DNA of 64,000 nucleotides from Halomicroarcula saliterrae (lineage in GTDB: Archaea > Halobacteriota > Halobacteria > Halobacteriales > Haloarculaceae), in NCBI RefSeq assembly GCF_031624395.1, contig NZ_JAMQON010000002.1, forward strand, positions 310,001-374,000, in the 5' to 3' direction. Position numbers and translations under genes: made by a program. Below the pieces are notes generated by a model, which saw only the letters and a program-made list of their open reading frames with translations, did no database searches and had not been told where the DNA came from. Below, piece after piece: positions 34,283 through 42,031 of the stretch (positions are counted from its first letter, which is position 1; each line of letters starts with the position of its first letter).

Positions 34283-36178
34283 TCAGAGCCACTCGGCGAA
34301 GGCGTGGTGCTCGCGACAGTGCTCGAAGTACTCCCGTTGCATCTCCATCATCGCCTCGTCGAGCGCTAGCCCGTCGTCGAGATGGGCACGGACGCGGTCG
34401 ACCTTCCACGAACTCGGCGTCTCGCCGGCCGCGTACCGCTCCTCGATTGGGCCGAGATACTCGTCGATGCGGGTCTCGGGAATCTCCTGTGCCTCCAGTC
34501 CCAGCCGGGCGTAGCGGAATATCTCGTCGAAGATGACCTCGTGGTCGGTGGTGCGCTCGCCGTGGACGGTGACCCACGAGAGGTCGGCGTCCAGCCCGTC
34601 CGAAGCGGCGGCGTAGAAGCTCCGCTCGGCCTCCTGCCACGGGAGCTCCGTCACGGGGTGGTCCGCGACCACGAGGCCGCGGATGAGCCCGACCGTCAGC
34701 GCCTGCAGGCCGATCATATCCTTGACGTGTGGCTGGGTGGGCAGCGGGCGGTACTCGATGCGCAGCGACCGCTCGTCGCTCGCGCCCTCGACCGGCGCCC
34801 CGCCGACGACACAGCGGAGCCAGCGCCAGTAGGTCCCCCGCTTGTGGTCGAACTCCCAGATGCGGTCGTCCAGCGCCTCGCGTTCGCTCTCGTCGAGCCA
34901 CTCCCGGAGGAACGGGCCAAAGAGGTCGTCGGTCACGACGCGGTCGACCACGTCCGAGACGGTGTCGATATCACGAGGCACCTTCACCTTCGGGCGGTCG
35001 CTGGTGTTGACCGACTGCTCGAAGGCGGCGATTCGCAGCTCGTGGTCGGTGTTTTCACACAGCCACTCGCCGTCGGTGTCGGCCGGGTAGAAATCCGCCG
35101 GCAGGAACGGCGAGTTCGTCGACAGCGCTACCAGCGGGCCCAGCGTCCGGATAGCGGCGTTGTAGTACTCGGGGAACGCGTCGCTGTCGGGAATCTGGAG
35201 GTGTGGCTGGATGGAGGTCGCCAGCGACTCGAACAGGATCGTCGGGAACGACCCCTCGTAGCCCGGCACAGAGAAGTCGATGGCGCCGCCGGCGTGCCGG
35301 ACGGCTTCGTTGTCCAGCGCGACGTAGCGGGGGGCCTGACGCATGTTCTCGGCCAGAATCACGCCATCCCGGTTCTCGTGGTCCGAGAGGTACGCCTCGC
35401 CGCCCTCTTCGGGCGGGATGGTCCACATCGCGTCCAGAATCAGCTCGCAGTTGTGTTTGCTCGCCTGCTGGCGGGCCTGCTTGGTGTGCATCTCGACGGC
35501 GGTCGTCTGGACCTCCATGCCGGCCCCGTCGAAGGTGTTCGGTTCGGTGTTGATTTCGGCGTTGTGCAGGCCCAGCTCCTTGTTGGCCTCGCCCTCGAAC
35601 ACCACGTCGGGCAGCCGGGTGAGCCGGCCCTCCCACTCCTCCGGCTCCATGTACGGCTCGTCGTCGTCCTCGGCTTCGGCCTCGACGGTCGGTTCGGCCT
35701 CCGGTTCCTCGGGTTCGTCGGGCTCGTCGGGGGCGAGCGGGCTGTCGGGGTCCACGTCGAGGGACGGCCCCTCACCGGGCCCGAAGCCGTCGTCGGCCTC
35801 GTCCGCGTCGGCCTCGTCCGCGCCGTCGTCCGGCGGCGGCGTCTCGCTGTCCGGCTCCAGCGACGCGCCGCTGCCGCCGGAGTCGCTCCGGGGCTCCAGC
35901 GAGCCGTCCCAGGCGTTCCCGCTCTCGTCGCCCGCGAGGTCGTCCTCGGCCTGTTCCTCGCCCTCGTCCGCGTCGTCCTCGTCGGGTTCCGGCGGCTCGG
36001 GCACGCTGTTGATCGCGTACAGTTCGACCTCCAGCCCGACCGAGAACCCCTCGTTGTCGAACTCGCCGGCATCGATCGCCCGGCGCAACTGGTCGGCCTG
36101 TGCGTCGACCCGGTCGGTGAACTCCACGTAGGTCTCCTCGGCCAGCGACCGGCGCACCAGGTCGACGATATCGTCCAT
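34283..36178 (-). CDS. Glutamate-cysteine-ligase-like protein with acidic insertion
   Basis: The 631-residue protein belongs to the GCS2/carboxylate-amine-ligase fold. The first catalytic strand is SVGLEVELYAIN (residues 46-57) and the next core segment begins near 186 (LTRLPDVVFEGEANKELG, then AEINTEPNTFDGAG). Between them lies a roughly 120-residue acidic, Pro/Asp/Glu-rich stretch (59-180) that looks disordered. Relatives join glutamate to cysteine or another amine using ATP. The haloarchaeal thiol is gamma-glutamylcysteine, so a ligase role is plausible, though this is not the short enzyme form I would expect. A TATA box lies 27 bases upstream. Confidence 0.78.
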   Translation of the reverse strand: MDDIVDLVRRSLAEETYVEFTDRVDAQADQLRRAIDAGEFDNEGFSVGLEVELYAINSVPEPPEPDEDDADEGEEQAEDDLAGDESGNAWDGSLEPRSDSGGSGASLEPDSETPPPDDGADEADADEADDGFGPGEGPSLDVDPDSPLAPDEPDEPEEPEAEPTVEAEAEDDDEPYMEPEEWEGRLTRLPDVVFEGEANKELGLHNAEINTEPNTFDGAGMEVQTTAVEMHTKQARQQASKHNCELILDAMWTIPPEEGGEAYLSDHENRDGVILAENMRQAPRYVALDNEAVRHAGGAIDFSVPGYEGSFPTILFESLATSIQPHLQIPDSDAFPEYYNAAIRTLGPLVALSTNSPFLPADFYPADTDGEWLCENTDHELRIAAFEQSVNTSDRPKVKVPRDIDTVSDVVDRVVTDDLFGPFLREWLDESEREALDDRIWEFDHKRGTYWRWLRCVVGGAPVEGASDERSLRIEYRPLPTQPHVKDMIGLQALTVGLIRGLVVADHPVTELPWQEAERSFYAAASDGLDADLSWVTVHGERTTDHEVIFDEIFRYARLGLEAQEIPETRIDEYLGPIEERYAAGETPSSWKVDRVRAHLDDGLALDEAMMEMQREYFEHCREHHAFAEWL

Positions 36179-36200
36179 GCAGCAACTGTGGCGGCTCTTG

Positions 36201-36209
36201 CATTATAAG
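36201..36209 (-). promoter_or_regulatory. TATA box of the ligase-like gene
   Basis: On the minus strand CTTATAATG is centred about 27 bases upstream of the ATG at 36178, supporting a leaderless transcript and the chosen start. Confidence 0.6.
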
Positions 36210-36333
36210 TGGTGCGTCCGGTAGTGACATCGGTTGCCGCGACAGCCGAGTGTGACAGCCAGAAACCCCCGAGCCCAGCGCCCCTCGGCGCTTTCCGGCC
36301 GTACAGGCCACGGCCCGCCGAATCAGCCGCGCC

Positions 36334-36846
36334 TTATTCGAACAGGTCCTCGTGGCGCGCCGCGAGGTTCGCGTAGTCGCCCGAGGAGAAGGCCTCGAAC
36401 ACCTCGTCGGGGTCGATTGTCGTCTCCGAGAGCGGCGTCACCTGTGCGGGGCTGCCACGGACGAACGACTCGGGGGGCACCTCGTAGCCCGGCGGGACGA
36501 CCGTCCCCATCGCGACGATGGAGCCGCGGCCGATGGTGGCGTCGCTGACGGTGGAGTTGAACCCCACGAGCGCCCCGTCTTTCACGTCGGCGTCGTTCAG
36601 CACGGCGCCGTGGCCGACCATCACCTTCTCGCCGACGGTCGAGGCGTGGAGGACGGCCCCGTCGCCGATGGCCGTCTCGCGGCCGACCTCGACCGGCCCG
36701 ACGTCGCCCCGGAGCACCGCGCCCGGCCAGACGTTGGCGTTCGGCCCGACGGTCACGTCCCCGACGGCCGTCGCTTCGCGGCTGACGTGGGCGTAGCCGT
36801 GGATATCGGGTGTCGCTCCCTCGAACTCGTACTCGCGACTGTCCAT
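36334..36846 (-). CDS. Gamma-carbonic-anhydrase-like hexapeptide protein, degenerate site
   Basis: The 170-residue left-handed beta-helix protein has hexapeptide repeats from about residue 10 to 125 and a C-terminal helix. Of the three zinc histidines, His67 and His79 are present but the third position (His-x4-His pattern) is Asn84. The catalytic Gln region reads AIGDG with Gly61. Arg46 and Asp48 are kept. Loss of a zinc ligand argues against normal carbonic anhydrase activity; an acyltransferase-like or structural role is possible. Confidence 0.85.
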   Translation of the reverse strand: MDSREYEFEGATPDIHGYAHVSREATAVGDVTVGPNANVWPGAVLRGDVGPVEVGRETAIGDGAVLHASTVGEKVMVGHGAVLNDADVKDGALVGFNSTVSDATIGRGSIVAMGTVVPPGYEVPPESFVRGSPAQVTPLSETTIDPDEVFEAFSSGDYANLAARHEDLFE

Positions 36847-36887
36847 ACGGATATCGGGAGTGGGCCATCCGAAAAGATACCGGTCGT

Positions 36888-39062
36888 CTAGAACGTGAGC
36901 CGTTCGAGCAGCCGCCGACCGAGCCCCGGTCGTCGCGACTCGTGGGGGTACACCGTGACGGTCGTACAGCCGGGGTTCGGGACGGTCGGGCGGTCGTCTA
37001 ACACCGCGTCGCGGACCCGCTGGTCGGCGCCACGGCGCACCAGCAGGTCCGGTCGGGGCGGGGCGCCGCCGTCAGTCCGGAACGGTTCGGACTGGACGGG
37101 AACGGAGAGCAGCGCCGACAGTTCGGACTGGTAGTCTTCGATAGTCCGCTGCTGCTCGTCGGTTCCGTTCCCGGGGTGCCACATCGAGATGTGCCCGCCG
37201 TTGGCGGCGGCGATGGCCCCGGCGACGTTCACCGCGAGCGGCGGGTACGGGCCGCCGTCGCCGGAGAGCGCGACCGTCTTCGGCTCGTCGTACCCCAGGT
37301 TGTCGACGAGCAACACGTCACACGGGGCGTGGCGGACGACCCAGTCGATGGGGTCGCCGAGCAGCCGGGAACGGAGCCGGAGCGGCTCGTGTTCGGCCAC
37401 GACAGTGTCGACGCCGCGGTGCTCGGCGAAGTTCACGACCGCGTGTTTGGTGTCGTGGCTGACGATCTCGTCGGGCTCGATGTCGACGCCCAGCTCGTCG
37501 GCGAGTTCGCCGATACGCGTCTCGAAGGAGAGGTCGGCCGACGACTGGACCGTGGCGTCGTCGGTGAGCGGGGCCTGGTCGGGAATCTCCTCGAACCGGA
37601 CCGCGACCACGCGACCGTCGTCGGCCCTGACGAGGTCCGCGGCCAGCGCCACGAGCGCGCGTTCGCGGGCCGGGTCGGCCTGCTTCGTGAGCGCGACGAG
37701 CACCTCGTTGGGCGTCTCCTCGATTGCGGATTCGACGTCCGTCAGCGCCTCGCGGCCGACCTGCCGGCGGATGGCGTCGGTCGCCGCGCCCTCGCGGTCG
37801 ACCCGCGAGCGGACGTACACGAAGTACCAGACCACGCTCCCGACGGTGATACCCGCCGCACCCCAGATGGCGTCTGCCCCCATCTGCGTGAGCAGCAAGA
37901 TGCCGGTGAGGGCCCCGAATATCTGCATCCACGGGTACAGCGGCGAGGTGAACTCGGGCTCGTACTCCACGCTCCCCTCCCGGAACGCGACGACGGCCAC
38001 GTTGATGAGTGCGAACACCAGTATCTGGAAGGCGCTTGCGAGCTTCGCTATCTGGAGGATGGGGAGGAAGGCGATGAGCGCGAGCAGGACCGCACCGGTG
38101 AGGGTGATAGCGTTCAGCGGCGTCCCGAACCGCTCGCTGACTTCCGAGAACGACGGCGGGGCGAGCTTGTCCCGACTCATCGCGAACGGGTATCGCGACG
38201 AGGAGAGGATGCCCGCGTTGGCCGTCGACACCAGGGCGAGCATCGCGGCGAGGATGACGGCGAGCCAGCCGGCGTAGCCGAGTGTCGCGTCCGCGGCGAC
38301 GGCCACCGGCGTGTCCGACCCGGCGACGCTACCGGGGTCGGTCACGCCGACGAGCACGGCGACGATGGCGACGTAGAGCAGCGTGGTGAACACGAGCGAG
38401 CCCAGTATCCCGAGCGGAATGTTCCGGCCGGGGTTCTCGACCTCCTCGGCGACGCTCGCGACCTTGGTGACGCCCGCGTAGGAGACGAACACCAGCCCAG
38501 TCGCCGCGAGTAAGCCCCCGACCCCGTCGGCGAAGAAGTTCGCGTAGTTGGCCGACTGGACGCTGGGAGCGCTCCCGGCTGCGAACCAGCCAAGCGCGGC
38601 CAGCATCACGACGACGATGGCGACCTGCAGCCGACCGGTCTGTTTGGCACCGACGATGTTGATGAGGATGAGGACGGCGGCGAGCGCCAGCGCGACTGGC
38701 TTCGTCGGGAGATCGAGGAGCAAGAGGAGGTAGGGGACCCCGCCGACCAGCGCGAGCGCGCCCTTGAACGACAGCGAGAACCACGTTCCCACACCCGCGA
38801 TAGTCCCGAGCAGCGGTCCCATCCCGCGCTCGATGTAGATGTAGGTGCCGCCGGCTTCGGGCATCGCGGTTGCCATCTCCGACTTCGAGAGGGCGGCGGG
38901 CACGACGAGCAGGCCGGCCAGCGCGTACGCCACGATGACGGCCGGGCCGGCGATTTCCAGCGCCAGCGCCGGGAGGATGAAGATGCCGCTGCCGATCATC
39001 GCGCCGATACTTATCGCCAGCACGGACGGGAGTCCGAGGTCGCGTTCGAGGTCTTTCGTCAT
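36888..39062 (-). CDS. APC-family amino acid permease fused to UspA domains
   Basis: The 724-residue protein has 12 membrane helices of the APC superfamily in its first 420 residues; ISIGAMIGSGIFILPA is the substrate-binding unwound helix 1. Two UspA-like cytoplasmic domains follow (about 440-580 and 590-715). This is the common haloarchaeal Cat-type transporter with stress-domain regulation. Substrate is unknown, but a cationic or neutral amino acid is likely. Its ATG overlaps the previous gene's stop by four bases. Confidence 0.9.
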   Translation of the reverse strand: MTKDLERDLGLPSVLAISIGAMIGSGIFILPALALEIAGPAVIVAYALAGLLVVPAALSKSEMATAMPEAGGTYIYIERGMGPLLGTIAGVGTWFSLSFKGALALVGGVPYLLLLLDLPTKPVALALAAVLILINIVGAKQTGRLQVAIVVVMLAALGWFAAGSAPSVQSANYANFFADGVGGLLAATGLVFVSYAGVTKVASVAEEVENPGRNIPLGILGSLVFTTLLYVAIVAVLVGVTDPGSVAGSDTPVAVAADATLGYAGWLAVILAAMLALVSTANAGILSSSRYPFAMSRDKLAPPSFSEVSERFGTPLNAITLTGAVLLALIAFLPILQIAKLASAFQILVFALINVAVVAFREGSVEYEPEFTSPLYPWMQIFGALTGILLLTQMGADAIWGAAGITVGSVVWYFVYVRSRVDREGAATDAIRRQVGREALTDVESAIEETPNEVLVALTKQADPARERALVALAADLVRADDGRVVAVRFEEIPDQAPLTDDATVQSSADLSFETRIGELADELGVDIEPDEIVSHDTKHAVVNFAEHRGVDTVVAEHEPLRLRSRLLGDPIDWVVRHAPCDVLLVDNLGYDEPKTVALSGDGGPYPPLAVNVAGAIAAANGGHISMWHPGNGTDEQQRTIEDYQSELSALLSVPVQSEPFRTDGGAPPRPDLLVRRGADQRVRDAVLDDRPTVPNPGCTTVTVYPHESRRPGLGRRLLERLTF

Positions 39063-39403
39063 GAGTGAGATGAGGTGGGTTCCGAGAGCGTCTGTTCGAC
39101 CGCCGCACCGAGCGCCGCCGAGAGACAGGTGGAGCCACAGACGACGGTAGTCGCGATGTCCGCGACGGCCTCGCGTCGCTGCGGGTCGTCGAGCAAGACG
39201 ACGAGAGAGCCGGTTTCGAAGCGCGTTCGCAGCAGTTGCGCCACGAGCGACGCCCGCCGGTCACGCCGGAGCGCGACAACCGCCACGGCCGCCCCAGCGC
39301 CGGCAGCGAGCGTCGACCCGACGTTGCTGTCGGTGACGACGAGCAGCGACGGCGCTGACGGTGAACGGGCGAGTGTGTCCGTCAGGCGGGTTCGGAGGGT
39401 CAT
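39059..39403 (-). CDS. Unrecognised small protein coupled to the permease
   Basis: The 114-residue product ends in the permease start codon (ATGA), so the two are translated together. It has a central hydrophobic strand-helix pattern (SLLVVTDSNVGSTLAAGAGAAVAVVALRRDRR) and a second region LVVLLDDPQRREAVADIATTVVCGST. This is alternating alpha/beta, possibly a truncated UspA or nucleotide-binding fold. I do not recognise a family. Position suggests a regulator or subunit of the permease. Confidence 0.65.
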   Translation of the reverse strand: MTLRTRLTDTLARSPSAPSLLVVTDSNVGSTLAAGAGAAVAVVALRRDRRASLVAQLLRTRFETGSLVVLLDDPQRREAVADIATTVVCGSTCLSAALGAAVEQTLSEPTSSHS

Positions 39404-39466
39404 GTCGTGTGGGACGGCGGTGTCGGACCGGCAAAGCGCCGCCGCACCGCGCAGTCACTACCCGCC

Positions 39467-39477
39467 TTTATATTCCG
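39467..39477 (-). promoter_or_regulatory. Likely promoter region of the permease operon
   Basis: On the minus strand GGAATATAAAGG forms a TATA-like box about 70 bases before the ATG at 39403. Three CCGGAAC/TTCCG-like elements lie around it (39474-39550) and could be binding sites for the Lrp-type regulator encoded next door. This is inferred from spacing and repetition only. Confidence 0.4.
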
Positions 39478-39555
39478 GAACCGGATAAAGAACTAGGTTC
39501 GGGTTCCGTTTCGGAAATATGTTAGAGTATATATCCGTCCGCCGGAACTATATCC

Positions 39556-40044
39556 TCATTTATCATCGTCAATTCTCTCCCCGCAGAACTGGTGGAACGG
39601 GCGCGTGTACTCGTTGCGGATGAGGTCCTCGTCGACGACTTCGAGCCCGATGTCGTTGAGGTCGCGGCCGATGCGGCTGAGGTCGTTGCCGTCGACGCCG
39701 ACGACCTCGACGTGGACGTTGTCCGCGCCGGTCATCACCTCGCGGAGCGCGACCACGCCGTCCACGTCGAGCGCCCGCGTCGCTATCTCCTCGCGCTCGT
39801 GAATCGGGGCGGTACAGACGATGAGCGTGTGGAGCTGGTAGCCGGCGGCCTCGTAGTCCACGTCGACGTCGTACCCCCGGATGACGCCGCTGTCCTCCAG
39901 GTTGGTGATGCGATTGCGGACGGTGCGGGCCGAGACGTCCAGCGACTCCGCGATTTCGCTGGCGGACGTGTGGCGGGCGTCGCGTTGCAGCGCGTGGATT
40001 ATCTGTCGGTCGAGGTCGTCTATCGGGTACTCCGAGTCGGCCAT
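39556..40044 (-). CDS. Lrp/AsnC-family transcription regulator
   Basis: The 162-residue protein has an N-terminal helix-turn-helix (DDLDRQIIHALQRDARHTSASEIAESLDVSARTVRNRITNLEDSG, in pieces) and a C-terminal RAM ligand domain (about 70-150). Such regulators bind amino acids and control their transport or synthesis. It lies upstream of the permease operon on the same strand, separated by an AT-rich 152-base control region, which suggests it may regulate that operon. Confidence 0.92.
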   Translation of the reverse strand: MADSEYPIDDLDRQIIHALQRDARHTSASEIAESLDVSARTVRNRITNLEDSGVIRGYDVDVDYEAAGYQLHTLIVCTAPIHEREEIATRALDVDGVVALREVMTGADNVHVEVVGVDGNDLSRIGRDLNDIGLEVVDEDLIRNEYTRPFHQFCGERIDDDK

Positions 40045-40195
40045 GCCCACCCGTTTGCGAGGGGATGGCACAAAAGTTCGTGATTCTCGCGCACGTAGAC
40101 CGCGGGGGAGGAGAGCCTCGCCGTCGGGTCGTCGTGGACTCGGAGACGCGTTGTTCGACAGAAAGTACTCAAGGGCATCGTGCGTGTATCGGCCA

Positions 40196-40588
40196 ATGCA
40201 ACCGCGTTCGGCCGCCCTGCTCCTGCTTTTGCTTTCTGTCACGGCCGGCTGTCTGGGCTTCGACCAGCGGTCCGATATTCCCGACCCCGACAAGCAACTG
40301 GAACTGCGTAACGACTGGAACCAGACCGTCACAGTCGGCGTCGAGGTGATTCGAAACGCCACGAACGCCACGGTCCACCGCGGGAGCTACGAAATCGAAC
40401 CGAACACGCAGCGAGCAGTGTACAGCACGGCCAAAGCGAACCCGGAGGGGGCCGAATACTTCAGGTTCGTACTGACCGCCCGGAACACGACGGTACAAGA
40501 GACCATCAGAACGAGTACCTGTTACGGCGGCCCGGTGCTCGAGATAGCCGCCGACGGGACGGTGTCTTCGCACTACAGCGTCTGTTGA
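40196..40588 (+). CDS. Small lipoprotein with immunoglobulin-like domain
   Basis: The 130-residue product has a signal peptide and lipobox (SVTAGC), then one beta-sandwich-like domain of about 100 residues with Asn-X-Thr sites (NQTVTV, NATNATV, NTTV). The first conserved strand is LELRNDWNQTVTVGVEVI. The layout is that of small haloarchaeal surface lipoproteins. The function is unknown. Confidence 0.75.
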   Translation: MQPRSAALLLLLLSVTAGCLGFDQRSDIPDPDKQLELRNDWNQTVTVGVEVIRNATNATVHRGSYEIEPNTQRAVYSTAKANPEGAEYFRFVLTARNTTVQETIRTSTCYGGPVLEIAADGTVSSHYSVC

Positions 40589-40599
40589 GTCGCTCCGGG

Positions 40600-41817
40600 T
40601 CAGCGTCCGAGTTCCGCGTGCGCCGAGGAGAGATGTCGGGAGGACAGCGCCGCGAGCAGGGAGAGCTCGCCGGCCAGCACGCCCGCGGCGATGACCTCCG
40701 CCAGCGCGTCGGCGTTGCTCCCGGCGGGGTCGCCGCCGCCGGCGTAGCCCAGTACGTCCAGTGCTTCGGCCTGCGTCGGTAGCGAGGTGCCGCCACCGAC
40801 GGTACCGACTTCGAGCGACGCCAGCGTCACCGAGGCGTAGAGCCCGTCCTCGCGCGCGTCGACGGTCGTGATGGTGTTGCTCCCTTCGACGACCTGGGCG
40901 GCGTCCTGTCCCAGCGCGAGGAAGGCGGCGGCGACGACGTTGGCGGCGTGGGCGTTGAAGCCCAGCGCGCCCGCCTTCGCCGAGCCGACCAGGTTCTTGC
41001 GGGTGTTGGCCTCGGCGATGGCTGCCGTCGTCGTGTCCAGCCGTTCCTCGACCTGCTCGTGGGGGACCAGGACGTCGGCCGAGACCGTTCGGCCGCGACC
41101 CTCGACGGCGTTGATGGCAGCGGGTTTCTTGTCCGAACAGAGGTTCCCCGACAGCGCGACGAGGTCCGCCGGCGTCTCGGACTCGACGACATCGCAGGCC
41201 GCCTCCGTGGCGATGGTGGCCATGTTCATCCCCATCGCGTCCTTCGTGTCGTAGGAAAAGCGCAGGAAGACGCTGTCACCGACGACGTAGGGCGTCACGT
41301 CCTGTAGCTCCCCGTGGCTGGTCGTCGACTCGGCGGCCTCGGCCAGCTCCGCGACGTGTTCGCGGACCCACGCCGACACCTCGCCGGCCTCGGCCACGTC
41401 GGCTACTTTGAACACGGGCGCACGCGTCATCCCCGATTTCAGCACCCGCGCGGTCGCGCCGCCGGCGTGCCGGATGGTCGAGACGCCCCGGTTGACACTC
41501 GCCAGCAGCGCGCCCTCCGTCGTCGCCAGCGGGAGGTAGTGCTCGCCGTCGGCGGCGCCGCCGTCGACGGGGAGCGGGCCGACGACGCCCATCGGAATCT
41601 GGGCCGCGCCGACCATGTTCTCGACGTTGCTGTCGGCGTCGGCGGCGTCGAAAGCGTAGTCGCCGACCGTCGAGAGGTCGGCCCCGGTCTCTTCGGCCAG
41701 CAGGTACCGGCGGGCCGCGGCGGCCGTCTCGGCGTCGGCGTGGTCTTCGAGTTCGTAGAGGCGCAGTTCGCCCTCGCGGACGCGCTCGGCGAGGGTCGCG
41801 GCGTCGGTGTCGGTCAT
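40600..41817 (-). CDS. hmgA: HMG-CoA reductase
   Basis: The 405-residue class I enzyme makes mevalonate for archaeal isoprenoid lipids using NADPH. Catalytic features are visible: ENMVGAAQIPMGVVGP, TTEGALLAS (Glu), LCSDKKPAA (Lys), GQDAAQVVEGSN (Asp) and the C-terminal SRHLSSAH (His). It is the target of mevinolin-type inhibitors in haloarchaea. It stands alone and reads toward the 40.2 kb lipoprotein. Confidence 0.96.
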   Translation of the reverse strand: MTDTDAATLAERVREGELRLYELEDHADAETAAAARRYLLAEETGADLSTVGDYAFDAADADSNVENMVGAAQIPMGVVGPLPVDGGAADGEHYLPLATTEGALLASVNRGVSTIRHAGGATARVLKSGMTRAPVFKVADVAEAGEVSAWVREHVAELAEAAESTTSHGELQDVTPYVVGDSVFLRFSYDTKDAMGMNMATIATEAACDVVESETPADLVALSGNLCSDKKPAAINAVEGRGRTVSADVLVPHEQVEERLDTTTAAIAEANTRKNLVGSAKAGALGFNAHAANVVAAAFLALGQDAAQVVEGSNTITTVDAREDGLYASVTLASLEVGTVGGGTSLPTQAEALDVLGYAGGGDPAGSNADALAEVIAAGVLAGELSLLAALSSRHLSSAHAELGR

Positions 41818-41950
41818 ACAGGTCGGTTGCGGGCCGGCCCCCTAACAGTTGCTCTTGTCGGTCGTTGCGACGCGAACGGAGGCGAGCGGTGAACCGCGAC
41901 CGGCGGCTGTAGTAACAATTGAAACGATTCACACACCGACCGCACCGTCC

Positions 41951-41999
41951 TCAGAAATCTTCGATTTCTGATGGGCTGCACGAGATCGGAGCTCTCGTG
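41951..41999. repeat. Two adjacent perfect hairpins upstream of hmgA
   Basis: The first hairpin has 9-base arms TCAGAAATC/GATTTCTGA with a 3-base loop (41951-41971). The second has 7-base arms CACGAGA/TCTCGTG with a 7-base loop (41979-41999). They lie between the phoD stop and the hmgA start, both on the minus strand. They may end the phosphatase transcript or act as hmgA control elements. Confidence 0.6.
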
Positions 42000-42031
42000 A
42001 ACGCTGTCGGCGGTCGGGTGTGCGTTAATTT

